DNA of 64,000 bases. Origin: Solen grandis (taxonomy: Eukaryota; Mollusca; Bivalvia; Adapedonta; Solenidae). The notes beneath the pieces were generated by a model, which worked only from the letters and a program-made list of their open reading frames with translations, ran no database searches and had not been told where the DNA came from. The stretch covers positions 32,407,856 through 32,471,855 of the forward strand of contig CM037789.1 of the NCBI GenBank assembly GCA_021229015.1, in the 5' to 3' direction. Below, in pieces: positions 1 through 12,240 of this stretch. The position numbers were made by a program, and so were the translations under genes. Numbering within the stretch: position 1 is the first letter of the stretch; each line of letters starts with the position of its first letter.

Positions 1-2200
1 ATGTTATGGAGTGATATTACAGTCTGGCATCATGTAACTTATCTATGTTATGAAGTGATATTACAGTCTGGAATCATGCCACCTATCTATGTTATGAAGT
101 GATATTACAGTCTGGTATCATGCCACCTATCTATGTTATGAAGTGATATTACAGTCTGGAATCATGCCACCTATCTATGTTATGAAGTGATATTACAGTC
201 TGGTATCATGTCACCTATCTATGTTATGAAGTGATATTACAGTCTGGCATCATGTCACCTATCTATGTTATGGAGTGATATTACAGTCTGGTATCATGTC
301 ACCTATCTATGTTATGAAGTGATATTACAGTCTGGCATCATGTCACCTATCTATGTTATGAAGTGATATTACAGTCTGGTATCATGCCACCTATCTATGT
401 TATGAAGTGATATTACAGTCTGGAATCATGCCAATTATCTTTGTTATGAAGTGATAATACAGTCTGGTATCATGTCACCTATCTATGTTATGAAGTAATA
501 TTACAGTCTGGCATCATGTCACCTATCTTTGTTATGAAGTGATAATACAGTCTGGTATCATGTCACCTATCTATGTTATGAAGTAATATTACAGTCTGGC
601 ATCATGTCACCTATCTATGTTATGAAGTGATATTACAGTCTGGAATCATGCCAATTATCTTTGTTATGAAGTGATATTACAGTCTGGCATCATGTCACCT
701 ATCTATGTTATGAAGTGATATTACAGTCTGGTATCATGTCACCTATCTATGTTATGAAGTGATATTACAGTCTGGCATCATGTCACCTATCTATGTTATG
801 AAGTGATATTACAGTCTGGCATCATGTCACCTATCTATGTTATGAAGTGATATTACAGTCTGGCATCATGTCACCTATCTATGTTATGAAGTGATATTAC
901 AGTCTGGCATCATGCCACCTATCTATGTTATGAAGTGATATTACAGTCTGGTATCATGTCACCTATCTATGTTATGAAGTGATATTACAGTCTGGCATCA
1001 TGCCACCTATCTATGTTATGAAGTGATATTACAGTCTGGTATCATGTCACCTATCTATGTTATGAAGTGATATTACAGTCTGGTATCATGCCACCTATCT
1101 ATGTTATGAAGTGATATTACAGTCTGGCATCATGTCACCTATCTATGTTATGAAGTGATATTACAGTCTGGCATCATGTCACCTATCTATGTTATGAAGT
1201 GATATTACAGTCTGGTATCATGCCACATATCTATGTTATGAAGTGATATTACAGTCTGGCATCATGTCACCTATCTATGTTATGAAGTGATATTACAGTC
1301 TGGAATCATGTCACTATCTATGTTCTGAAGTGATATTACAGTCTGGCATCATGTCACCTATCTATGTTATGAAGTGATATTACAGTCTGGTATCATGCCA
1401 CCTATCTATGTTATGAAGTGATATTACAGTCTGGCATCATGCCACCTATCTATGTTATGAAGTGATATTACAGTCTGGTATCATGTCACCTATCTATGTT
1501 ATGAAGTGATATTACAGTCTGGCATCATGTCACCTATCTATGTTATGAAGTGATATTACAGTCTGGCATCATGTCACCTATCTATGTTATGAAGTGATAT
1601 TACAGTCTGGCATCATGCCACCTATCTATGTTATGAAGTGATATTACAGTCTGGTATCATGTCACCTATCTATGTTATGAAGTGATATTACAGTCTGGCA
1701 TCATGTCACCTATCTATGTTATGAAGTGATATTACAGTCTGGTATCATGTCACCTATCTATGTTATGAAGTGATATTACAGTCTGGCATCATGCCACTTA
1801 TCTTTGTTATGGAGTGATATTACAGTCTGGTATCATGTCACCTATCTATGTTATGAAGTGATATTACAGTCTGGCATCATGTAACTTATCTATGTTATGG
1901 AGTGATATTACAGTCTGGTATCATGCCACTTATCTATGTTATGAAGTGATATTACAGTCTGGCATCATGCCACTTATCTATGTTATATTACAGTCTGGTG
2001 ATATTACAGTCTGGTATCATGCCACTTATCTATGTTATATTACAGTCTGGTATCATGCCACTTATCTATGTTATGGAGTGATATTACAGTCTGGTATCAT
2101 GCCACTTATCTATGATATGGAGTGATATTAATAGTCTGGTATCATGCCACTTATCTATGTTAAGGAGTGATACTACAGTCTGTTATCATGCCACTTAACT
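1..2200. repeat. 44-bp tandem array (about 49 units), SINE-derived
   Basis: Near-perfect head-to-tail units of 44 bp run from the first base, so the array continues beyond the left edge. Each unit holds a block like TGGTATCATGTCACCTATCT followed by GTGATATTACAGTC. Variants recur at the same positions: T, C or A after the TGG/TCTGG block, and TC or CC before ACC. Around 448-640 a two-unit block with GATAATAC and GAAGTAATATT variants appears twice, a local higher-order duplication. Short open frames here are repeat artefacts, not genes. Confidence 0.95.
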
Positions 2201-2745
2201 ACGGCTTGTATGTGTAATGTGGTATCATGTCACTTATACATGTCGTGATACTACGGTGTTGTATCATCGTTTACGTGTATACATTGTGATACGGTGTGAT
2301 AATGTAATGTGGTATCATGCCACATGTCTCTGGTAGGGTACTACAGTTTGGTTTCATGTCATATGTTTATGGTGTGATACTGTAGTGTGGTATCAAGCCA
2401 CATATATATTGTGTGATACTACAGGGTCGTATCCGGCCACATATCTATCGTGTGATACTGCAGTGCAGTATCATGCCACATGTATTTAGCGTGGTATTTC
2501 AGTGTGGTATTAGACCACAATTTTATGGTGTGATACTGTAGTGTGGTATCGTGCCACATATCAATGGTGTGCCACTACACTGTGGTATCATGCCACATAT
2601 ATCTATGGTGTGATACTATGGTGTGGTATCAGGCCACATATCTATGGTGTGATACTGCAGTGTTGTATCAGGCCACATATCCATGGTGTGATACTGCAGT
2701 GTGGTATCTGGCCTCATTTCTGTGGTGTGATACTGCAGTGAGACA
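2201..2745. repeat. Diverged right flank of the array, about 41-bp units
   Basis: About a dozen degenerate units of roughly 41 bp with TGCCACATATCTATGGTGTG followed by GATACTGCAGTG. They are clearly closer to the centre of SINE family A (for example 12796-12835 and 51396-51440) than the homogenised units to the left. The last unit runs into unique DNA after GATACTGCAGTGAGACA, as a SINE would (GATACTGCAGTATGACA at 12822). Confidence 0.85.
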
Positions 2746-4117
2746 ACATTACAATCAGGCAATCAACAACACGTATAGTAATAGGCAAACTCGGTATTTT
2801 TAAGGTATATTTATAAACAGATTTTAATTAATGATTACTTTCCTAAATGATTTTCACGGATATGTTCTAATTATACACAGGCTTGTCCCGATTGAGTGCT
2901 TTGGTCAAAAATGTTGTGTGTATAATTTTACACGTGGTCAGCCAGTTTCAAATAAATATCTGTATGGAACGCTCAGCGAGTACCTCGTGAACACGAACCT
3001 GAATGTTACTTTGTCAGTAGTTTGTATTGATAAGTTCTGGGAAAATTCACATTATATGCTATGTATTTTAGCATTGACCGACAGTCCCCACCAGAACGTA
3101 TATCTCAGTGATCCTCATTTGACCTAATTATCAGATTTGAATTTTCAATACACATGTCACTTTAAGTTTGTTAAATAAAACTGACACTCAAACTGAATAC
3201 ACTGGATACAATACAGGTAAATCAGTTGATTTCACACACTACTTTGCGGGTTCTTTTGCACGCCATGTTTGTTATACACCCATTCAAGCCCACGCAAATA
3301 TAGCTCCTCTCCGTTACCGAGATTAAACCACGAGATATATAATGACACAATGTCTACTTATTGAAATATCGATAGCTTATTTATCAGATTATTAATTTCG
3401 TTTTTATTATGCACAATACAAAATCATACGATAAAAGTATATTGAAATTAAAAATAAAAAAAATATATGCAGCACAATTTAAAATAGAACATCGACATAT
3501 ATCTATTTAGGTTGCCGATACCCCAGACCACTTAAAATAATTAATCATACCTGATATTAAACTAGTGAATAGGTGTACATAACTTCAACAAACAAATGCA
3601 ATAGGGCCTTGCTTTAAATTTAATCCATTGCGCAATATTCTTAAACAGATAAGTCTGTATATTTTACCTTTAACATAATACGAGACACGGGGCGAATGAT
3701 TTCTTCACGTTTACAATCAAATAAAGCTGAAATTATTTCACAGGAGAAAAAAAAGTCCCAATAAACCACATATACGCAGCGGAAAATGTCAAACTTTCCC
3801 TAAGATTCTTTTTTTTGGTTTGATTATCAATAATTTCATGCTTGTTCCTAATTGCCCATGTTGTTTGGGAACTGTTCAGAATAGTAGTTGTTGTTTGTCT
3901 GTTTATTATTTCGATCACATTACTGCAGTCATCCGTCTATAATAACCATTTTTTCGATGCACAAGAAAATCAGAAAGGTTATATTTTTGTTTGCTGGTTT
4001 AACGTGTCATCGAAAATATTAAGGTCATTTTGTGGCTCGTATCTGCTTCAAGCAGAGAGGCTTCAGCCCTGCCTCACTTCCAATAATATAACAGTACCAC
4101 TGTAACGCCTTTTATTT
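2746..4117. other. AT-rich DNA, no gene seen
   Basis: No convincing coding potential. A 98-codon open frame at 2831-3127 (plus) has no recognisable domain or splice context. No structured repeat was seen. Confidence 0.5.
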
Positions 4118-4183
4118 GTCGCGGCCGTGGATCGAACCCACGACCTCCACGGAGAAGACGTTATATCTCTTGACCACCGGAAC
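4118..4183 (-). mobile_element. SINE head fragment (tRNA-like)
   Basis: On the minus strand this reads as the tRNA-like 5' part of SINE family A: an A-box-like GGTGGTCAAGAG region and a B box GTGGGTTCGATCC, followed by GGCCGCGACA. Nothing of the SINE body follows, so it is a head-only fragment. Confidence 0.65.
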
Positions 4184-5500
4184 ATTCAAACATAATTCTT
4201 AACATTTAACAACAGTCGAGGTATATCTTGATTGTACAATCATGAGTTTATATCAGACTTTACGGCTCTAAATGCATACACGTAATTATCACAATATGTT
4301 GTTAAAAATGTTTTATTGCATAATAACTATCATATCTTTTATTACAATACCTTTAAGTTAAATTGACACAATGTTTAGCTGTATTAAATTAAAAAAAAGA
4401 CACCAGTAGCAACATGATATACCCTAAGTCCTGCTATATCAATAAAATCAAGACTCAAAAATCAATATATTAAAATAGGACAGACTTGTAAAGCGTAGGC
4501 TTTGTGTGCAAGACGTCCTTTAAAGTGGTTATGCCTGAGCACGTTTCTGCAGTAATGTATTTTATACATTTGAATGAAACATGCAAATACCTGATCCATT
4601 GTAAACATTTAAGAACCTAAGATTGTTGTATAGACTTTATCGATTACAAACCAAATACATGGTACACGACGGGTTACTTAATGTGTATGTTATTGTGATT
4701 GGTATAATTTACATCTTGTATCTTAATAATTGATACATTCAAACACCGACATGTTTAACTGATACTATCATAATTATATATACTTAGTGACCACGTGAAT
4801 AACTACACAGCTGACATATTTATGATTCAAGATTCAATATTTATTTATACGTAACTATACATTTTTTACATGATCCAATATTTAATACAAATCACAAAGT
4901 CACATCCATGGCTTCGATGACTAGAGAGAAGAGAGTAACTATACAACAACAGCAACATATTCAAGTTTAATATGGTACGTTTTCAATATTTAAATTGTCC
5001 ATTCGTATTTATAATGGTCTGTAGTAAGCATTCGCTAACTTAGGTGAACGTTGATTTAATAATATACAAGTAAAGACCTTATGCAAAACACTGCACCACA
5101 TAGAGTTGATAATTGATCTATATGTACGTAGATTATCCCGCATTTAAACACAGTTTAGTAGATCTGTGCTTCTTTGAGGCAGGAGCAGCCTGGGTCCTGT
5201 ACAAATAAACAGGCCGGTTTTGAGCATGATACCATACCTATCAACGTGACATTCTGTGTCAAAACTTATTATTACCAAAATTAAACTAGTAACAGACATT
5301 AAAAATGATAAACAGTTCAGTTTCGATGTTAATGCAAGTAAAAGAAGCAAGCGTGAATTCTAAATTCAGAATAAAGACGTGGGCGGTGTAAAATCATTGG
5401 CGTTTTCATGCGCAAACTAGTTGGTTGGGCCCAATGACGCATGCACATTTGAGCCAGGACATACTACAAAAAGTGGTAAAAACTGGCTTGCATAACAATT
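4184..5500. other. AT-rich DNA, nothing recognised
   Basis: No coding region, RNA gene or repeat could be supported. A 68-codon minus frame at 5144-5350 looks like chance. Confidence 0.4.
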
Positions 5501-5504
5501 AAAG

Positions 5505-5680
5505 GCGTTTTTTATTTCTTTGTTTTTTACCCTGACTTCCTGTCAAGTACACAGGAAAAGTAGGGTTTTCATTGCTAATATTAAAGTTTCAATTCTCATT
5601 GGCCATTTTAAAATTTGCTAAATTTTGGAAACGAACTGTTAAGACCGTAAAGAGTTTCGGAAACGAACATTTTCCTTTTA
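5505..5680. repeat. Dispersed repeat, copy 1 (partner at 56745-56930)
   Basis: Shares ordered blocks with 56745-56930: TTTTACCCTGACTTCCTGT, an ACACAG block, TTGCTAA, CATTGG and GGAAACGA. The two copies are diverged and no terminal repeats were identified, so the class is unknown. Confidence 0.5.
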
Positions 5681-6944
5681 TAGGTTACAGTTAAAAATAT
5701 TTGACAATGCTTTCAAAATTAAATCAACATGTCTTGTGAAAAGTGTAAACCAAATAAGAATTTACTGACTTATAAGTGACAGCATATAAGTTTTGTTCAT
5801 AAAATCGACCGATAACGAGACACCTGTGTCACGATCACGGAAGTGCGGTGTTACTGATCCCGGAAATCAGTGATTCTGCTGAAAATAAATAAGAATCTAC
5901 AAAAAACAACAAAAAACATTAATTAAAATTTATGGTAACTCGTCCGCTGGAACGTCCTTAAGAGTGGCAAACGTTTAAAATTCAGAGACTTTCGAGGCCG
6001 AATCACTGAGGTCAGCTTTTTTTTTTTACATTAAGATCCAAATATGCCATTCACTGTATTCACTATACTTTTCAGATCTCATAATTTATTTCATTAAAAA
6101 TCTTTTGGGGAAGAAATTATATCAATGATTTAGATGTTTTTGTTAAAAAAGGCAAAACACCACAAGTAAATGCAGAAAAAAATAGTTAATCTTTAAGATT
6201 AAATGTATAAGCTATCGTTTTTGTTTTTTTTATGGATTCTATAGCAAGCAACGCGATGCGGAGCGCTGCGATATATCGACAATTGTGCCGATATCGGGCC
6301 TACGTTTGGTCAATGTTGGAATGATATAGGACAGATCCTATATATGACAGATCATGTAAATATCTCGTTAAATGTTTCTTTATATAGCAAATGTCGAATA
6401 TATTTGTGACTTGATCATTTTAAAACGGGTAAGAAAAGAAAAAAAAAGAGAAACTTTAACATATTTCGGATTTACCACATCGGGCATACATCGGACCGAG
6501 TAAGCCCATTTTTTTAACATTTTTTCAACACTTTCATTACGTATTGACAGAAATTTATAATATTTCAACATTATAAAACTGTTTTTCGAAAATCCGGTAA
6601 CAGAGTATAGGTATATTAAAATTGTCCCCATTTCCGGCATAAAATTGCACCAACATACAAAACATTGCAGACGAACTATACTGTTGAATGAATTGCAAAC
6701 ATTTATTTTACAGTGAATTGTTAGCAAGTTATGTTTGTTATATTTTATACATTCATATTTAGTTGTGACGATTAAAACATGTTTGTGAAAACCATTAAAT
6801 AATTGCGCCCAATTACCGGTAATGTAACATAATTTCGCAAATTATCATTGTAATTTAAAACTTTTTGTGAAACGGATAACTGATATTTGCACGATATGCT
6901 GTTATCCCCTCTTCTTTGGAGTATTTGAATAAGAATTTTATCCC
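5681..6944. other. AT-rich DNA before the 113-bp array
   Basis: No gene seen. A 115-codon minus frame at 6380-6727 is AT-rich with no recognisable domain. Around 6250-6310 there are diverged pieces of the ATATCGG motif that makes up the following array. Confidence 0.4.
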
Positions 6945-7850
6945 CTTTTGGGACATATAAACCCGACTCCGGCCTGATAGCGGTCCTCTTAGCAGCCGAT
7001 ATTTCAAATGACGTTTGGCCGATACACAGTCGACATCGGGCCGCCATCATCATAATATCGGACCAATATATGAATCAGACTTCGGTCCTGATAGCGGCCT
7101 TCTTAGCAGCCGATATTTCAAACGCAATTCGGCCATACACATCGACATCAGGTCGACATCATATAGATATCGGAAGATATATAAACCAAACTACGGCCTG
7201 ATAGGTTGTCTTAGCAGCCGATATTTCAAACGACATTTCGCCGATACACATCGACATCGGGCCGACATCATCATAATATCGGACCGATATATAATCCCAA
7301 CTTCGGCCTGACTGCGGCCCTCTTAGGCGATAATTCAAAAGACATTAGGCTGAACACAGTCGATATCGGCCGACATCATCATGATATCGGACGACATATA
7401 AACCCGACGTCGGTCCTGATAGCGTCCCTCATATAGCAGCCGATATTTCAAACGACATTCGGCCGATACACAGCGAATCGGCGACATCATTATGTATCGG
7501 ACCGATATATAAACCAAACTACGGCCTGATAGAGGTTCTCTTAGCAGCCGATATTTCAAACGGCATTCGGCCGGTACACAGTAGACATCAGGTCGACATC
7601 ATTATAGTATCGGACCGATATATAAACCCAACTTCGGCCTGATAGAGGTCTCTTAGCAGCCGATATTTCAAACGACATTTTGCGATACAGTCAACATCGG
7701 GCCGACATCATCATGATATCGGACCGATATATAAACCCGATTTCGGCCTGACAGCGGTCCTCTTTGCATCCGATATTTCAAAGGAAATCGGTACCAATGT
7801 CAGGGCCGATGTCTGACCGATATTGGAAGCAGTTGCTTTTCACTGCCTTC
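6945..7850. repeat. Tandem array of about 113-bp units (about 8 copies)
   Basis: Landmark GATATATAAACC followed by CTTCGGCCTGATAGCGG recurs at about 6955, 7065, 7182, 7294, 7402, 7512, 7626 and 7735, a period of 108-117 bp. Each unit also has CTTAGCAGCCGATATTTCAA and CGACATCATCATAATATCGG. CCGATAT and its complement ATATCGG alternate, so each unit can fold on itself. Copies differ by substitutions and small indels. Open frames here are repeat artefacts. Confidence 0.9.
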
Positions 7851-8164
7851 TATTGTTATCCAAAAATATATAATTCAAGGATACGGTCAAAATCCATTTT
7901 ATACAGCTTACGTCGAAAAAAGAAAATTGCCTTTACATAGCGCTCAGGCACATCCCAAATAACCAAATGAAGGCATGCAAACACGACCTGCATTGTCTAA
8001 TACCTATGTTTTTCGTTCGTAATTTCTTTCTTGTATTTAAAACCTGTCAGTTTGTATTGTTGCTATTTGGATATACTGCTATTTGATGATCTTCACAAAA
8101 ATTACTTGTTAACATATTTAAAAAAAAATCAGTATGTTACGTCCTTGTAAACATCAATTGAAAT

Positions 8165-8560
8165 TTTGAACGAACTGATGTATAACAACGTACGATGACG
8201 GGTATACCTATGGACAAAGAAATGCATGCACTGGATTATTCGGGGGGGGGGGGGGGGGCACCCGGCGCACTCCCCCTCTAAAATTCCCCAACCATACGTA
8301 AATATAGACACAACCCCAAAGAACAGGCGCGTACATAGGCTTACGCAAATATGCAGTTGCGTATACTTCGTCCAGAAAATCGAAAATCTAAAAGTGCCAA
8401 AACTGCAATAAAAACGAACTGAAGTATAAATATACGATGACAGGATATACCAGACCCCCAGAATGCATGCACTGGATTATTCCGGGGGGCATGCTGGACC
8501 CCCGCATCCGCGTATCCCGAATTTAGTAAGCACACCCCTCAGAACATGAATGCACTATTT
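8165..8560. repeat. Two-copy tandem duplication, about 245 bp apart
   Basis: The block from GAACTGATGTATAA through ATGCATGCACTGGATTATTC and a G-run at about 8172-8258 recurs at about 8417-8490. The first copy has an 18-base G run and the second a shorter one. No coding content. Confidence 0.7.
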
Positions 8561-8839
8561 TACAGCTGTCACTGCCAATTAGACCCCGACCCCTAACCTG
8601 ATATCATGGATCCTGCTCTGGTATGTATATATGGGTACGTGGGCAGGTAATGCTATTTATGTGTACTTTTCAGCACATGCATAGCTGTTAAACAAACACC
8701 TACTTGTTTTATTTCTTATAGTCCAACTTAACTGCTACACACACAATGGCCCGTGTTTTGTGTAGTATTTTGTTGAAATGCTTGGGTATGTCGTCGTTGA
8801 GACAGTATAACCGTCCTATTTATATCGACCCAAGCTTAT

Positions 8840-9005
8840 TGCAGCTGGAGGAAGACACTTGGCCACAGAGACGCCCTGGTAGAACGACCGGTTTACCGCA
8901 AGCCAGCCGGTAGACTTCCTCGAACGAGTAAGACAAATTACTTGGCGGGATTCGAACTCATGGCAGTGAGGGGCTAAGGGATAGAAAGTTAATTTCGTAA
9001 CCAAA
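8840..9005 (-). mobile_element. SINE family B copy, diverged
   Basis: On the minus strand there is a B-box-like CATGAGTTCGAATCCCGCC followed by CTACCGGCTGGCTTGCGG and a GTCTTCCTCCAGC block, in the same order as the intact family B copy at 12241-12496. The head is partly degraded and the 3' end differs. Confidence 0.6.
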
Positions 9006-9149
9006 TTCAAGTGTGTCGCTTTTTAACAAGAGTACTACGAATTTTAACATGTATATCCTAAGCTCCACCATTATCACCATCTTTAAAGAACGTTAATAGG
9101 TAACACAATGTGCATGAGTTTTTATTTCACTGTTTATACAATATTGATT

Positions 9150-9340
9150 ATGTCGGTGGTACAGTCCCGGCTGCTACTGGTAAAAGCGCCTATCCCGTAA
9201 CCGAGATGTAGTGAGTGTAATCCTCGGCCCGACATATTTCCCCAGCTAGGCGATCAGCACATACAGGACTTGCAGGCTCAGTGTCAAGTTTATGTGACTG
9301 GGCCTGGTATCTGTCACTTGTTTACGGCGTGAAACCCAAG
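9150..9340 (+). mobile_element. SINE family A relative, strongly diverged
   Basis: Ends with GTGTCAAGTTTATGTGACTG and GGCCTGGTATCTGTCACTTG then TTTACGGCGTGA, recognisable as the family A core. The 5' part is only loosely tRNA-like. Confidence 0.5.
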
Positions 9341-9706
9341 GAGACAGAAAACACATTTAAGCTTCCTTGAAATTGTTATGACGACAATGAAAAGCCAAAG
9401 CCATTTGTAAGATGATTCTCAGTGTAAGGCTTTGAAATAGTTTGAATGTCCTAAGAAAGTTGATTCACCCAGGTATAAACTCAAATTTTGTATTCACTCC
9501 TTGTCGTGTAATGTATTCACCGATCAAATATCAAATGCACAAACGTGCGGCAAGTAAAGAAAATACTACATTGTAAAGGGCGAATACATGATCTAAATAT
9601 ATGGCAGGATTCAACTGTCAGTTTTATTTTTAAATAACAAATCAAGTATTCGTTTCTCGAAAACAGAAATAAACATCATTTTTGATATACATGTACGACT
9701 TGAAAA

Positions 9707-9734
9707 TCTCTCCTCTCTCTCTCTCTCTCTCTCT
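9707..9734. repeat. (CT)n microsatellite
   Basis: Uninterrupted CT dinucleotides in AT-rich DNA. Confidence 0.9.
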
Positions 9735-9947
9735 GACATATACAATAAAAAGAGAGTACGTACAGCTACGACCTTAAAAACCTCGAAATATCGCCTAATT
9801 GAAAGAATATCAATTGCTGCTATTGATTCTAATAAAGTTTATACATTAATTTCAATGTAAATGTAATAGCTACATTATATATTTAAATGTTTTACCAGAC
9901 AATGTTGTTATGATTCGCTTACTTGCTGTGTATGAATACAGACAAGT

Positions 9948-10168
9948 GTTCCGGTGGCCAAGTGGTTTGAGCGTCAGTCCTGTAACCCGAAGGTCATGGG
10001 TTTGATTCCCGGCAGCGACAAACCAATGTCGCTCAAATGGTAATGACATATTCCCATGTACTTGGAGCTCAGTACATAAGGATAAGCCAAGGATTGCTGA
10101 ACAAGTGTTCGGATAAAATTTATGTGGTATCATGCCACGTATATACGGTGTGATGTCGCAGTGAGTCG
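9948..10168 (+). mobile_element. SINE family A copy, 3' end replaced by (ATC)n
   Basis: tRNA-like head: A-box region GGTGGCCAAGTGG, B box GGGTTTGATTCCCGG. It continues through the core to GTGGTATCATGCCACGTATA and CGGTGTGATGTCGCAGTGAG. The usual 3' part (CTGAAATACTGTCGG... TTAAACCC) is missing and (ATC)n runs follow at 10172-10240. Confidence 0.8.
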
Positions 10169-10169
10169 T

Positions 10170-11040
10170 AATCATCATCATCATCATCATCATCTCGTCG
10201 TCGTCTTTTCATCATTACATCATCATCATCATCATCATCACATTTTCCTTCTACTCATCATCATCTTTAATGGCCCTTAAAATGTAGTGACTTCAAATAA
10301 ATGGCTCTTCACCTTTAACGTTTTATTAGGGTTTTAAGAGAGTTTGACCAGCCATTAAATAAGTGTCCATTCATCTACATTTTGTATTTCAATGGTATTT
10401 TCTTGGCAATGAATTGGTCAATTGATTTCCAATTTTATTTTCCGCGCGCGACATTACAAAAATCGACATGTGTAAAGATTAAGTAGCTAATCTTTTTTTT
10501 TTTCTTTTTTGGTTTAGAGAGAGAGAGAAGAGAGGAGAGCGAGTTATCATATAATAATGTTAAACTGGAGAGTTTCGATATTTTTAACGATGAACGCGTC
10601 TTCCCTGATATGCACATTTGAACTATCCTTGATATTTTTGTAACAGTATAAAATCGCGTGTTTCAGTAGTCAGAGTAAGTCTGGAGTCTTACTGTTGCCA
10701 TGACTATAACGTCGACTATTACATTTCACTAATACTTCTTAAAAATTTGCTGTTACCATTGATTCAATTTTAAAGCTTAAATTTTTGTCGGAAATAACTT
10801 TAAATAACTTAAAATTTTAACATTTTATGAAACACTGCCAGTTCAATCGTTAATTCTCTTTAAGAATTATTTGATATTTAATAACGAGATCTTTATTAAT
10901 ATAAATCTCTGTCGCAAATAACATAAAAAAAAACAACAGCTTAAATTTGTGACATTTTGCGATGCTAAACACTGTTTGCTAATATCAAGTCACCCAATCA
11001 TTATGAGTGAGCGACATTTTTAAATACTCTGTCATATTGG
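10170..11040. other. Microsatellite and AT-rich DNA
   Basis: (ATC)n at about 10172-10193 and 10213-10240, then AT-rich DNA and a GA-rich stretch at 10516-10535. No gene seen. Confidence 0.5.
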
Positions 11041-11050
11041 CAGAATGGTG

Positions 11051-11058
11051 TATATAAA
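11051..11058 (+). promoter_or_regulatory. TATA box candidate
   Basis: TATATAAATAG lies about 30 bp upstream of a GC-richer stretch that ends in a good 5' splice site at 11215. A TATA element, a moderately GC-rich leader and a donor in this spacing suggest a promoter plus non-coding first exon. The first plausible downstream coding exon on this strand is the TRIM-like exon at 21619, so it may serve that gene. This link is inference. Confidence 0.4.
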
Positions 11059-11082
11059 TAGCCATGTGTCACAAAAAGATAG

Positions 11083-11214
11083 TTGTGTGACGTAAGACCT
11101 CGTCTCCTAGCACTACATACGGGACATTTCGACAGTAAACAACGCACATAACACGTAACACATCGCCATATTTCTTCATTGGAGCTGAGCTGAGCTTGAA
11201 TACCAGCAAATTGG
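11083..11214 (+). other. Probable non-coding first exon
   Basis: Runs from about 30 bp downstream of the TATA box to the donor AATTGG|GTGAGT at 11215. There is no long open frame, so it would be a 5' UTR exon. The start is inferred from the TATA spacing and the end from the splice consensus. No transcript evidence was available. Confidence 0.35.
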
Positions 11215-11678
11215 GTGAGTGTTTGTTTGTATTTTCTGTAAACATATCAACATTAGTTGAATAAAGTGGAATATAGACCGTATTTTAGATACATGTGCAT
11301 TTACTTCATTCTATTTACGATCAACAGTTGTGTAATGTTTTGTTGTACAAAAAAAAATTTTAAGACCGTATTTTAGATACATTTTATTTATAGCTATTTT
11401 TGCCTTTCTCTCCTGTGCAGGTGGTCACCGTCTATTTCAAATTACATTACAAATTTCGTACTACTTGTATTGCTGGTAAAGGATGTTCATTGTGCATTTT
11501 CAAAATTGATTTGTTTAGATACATCTATAGAAAACATTAAATCTAATTGTACCAATCATTAAAAAATCATCTCGAGACGATAACTAGGGTCTTCCTTTAC
11601 ATAGTTATACAGACTTGTCCGTTCAATCAAAGACTTTCGTGTATTTCAGTAATGATATCCCATTAATCATTTCAATAA

Positions 11679-11745
11679 GTGAGATCGAAATTAGGTTAAA
11701 TGCTTATATATACATATGCGCTTAGCCTAGTTTCGCTTCACCCTC
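11679..11745. mobile_element. Small foldback element (MITE-like), copy 1
   Basis: Imperfect inverted repeat. The left arm GTGAGATCGAAATTAGGTTA pairs with the right arm TAGCCTAGTTTCGCTTCAC across a TTATATATACATAT centre. A second copy lies at 44050-44125. Confidence 0.5.
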
Positions 11746-12240
11746 GATTTAATCAGTCAAGGATTTAAAGCATTATTAAAAATATGAAAGTAAGGTATGT
11801 TGTATCTACAATCACAAATCATACTTTCGTTTTCAAGTGAGAACACACATGATGTGGTTTTCTAAATAGACTGAGAAAGCAGATTTAAAATCCACTACTT
11901 AAAGTCTGAAAGCAGCTCCACAGATAATCAGCAGAAAGTAATAAAAAATCAAATTTCCCTCTTTAATGTTGATTAAGTCTTTGGCAAAATTTGGCAAGTG
12001 TAGCTCCCATATTACACGGGATAACGTTACTTTCATAAACGCAATTTTGGTGCGAAATCGGGTTAAATATAGAACACGGTATACCCGAAAAAGATGTTTT
12101 CGGTACCACGTGACATGTTCCGTAAAACGGTCATTAACAGTTCGCATATTCAGCCTATGACGTTTCCGCATGCGCGCGGGGAAACTGCACATTATTTACA
12201 GCCATGGATGTTTACATTGGATGACAGTGCCTCTGAATAT

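Noticed and set aside
1..2200. CRISPR array
   Set aside because: Units are directly abutting repeats without unique spacers, in a eukaryotic sequence.
1892..2803. Open frames rich in YHATYLCY and similar repeats
   Set aside because: They are translations of the tandem array, open only because the unit lacks stops in some frames.
2831..3127. 98-codon plus frame
   Set aside because: No domain, no splice signals and no codon pattern that sets it apart from AT-rich background.
6380..6727. 115-codon minus frame
   Set aside because: AT-rich composition with Ser/Phe/Lys runs and no recognisable motif.
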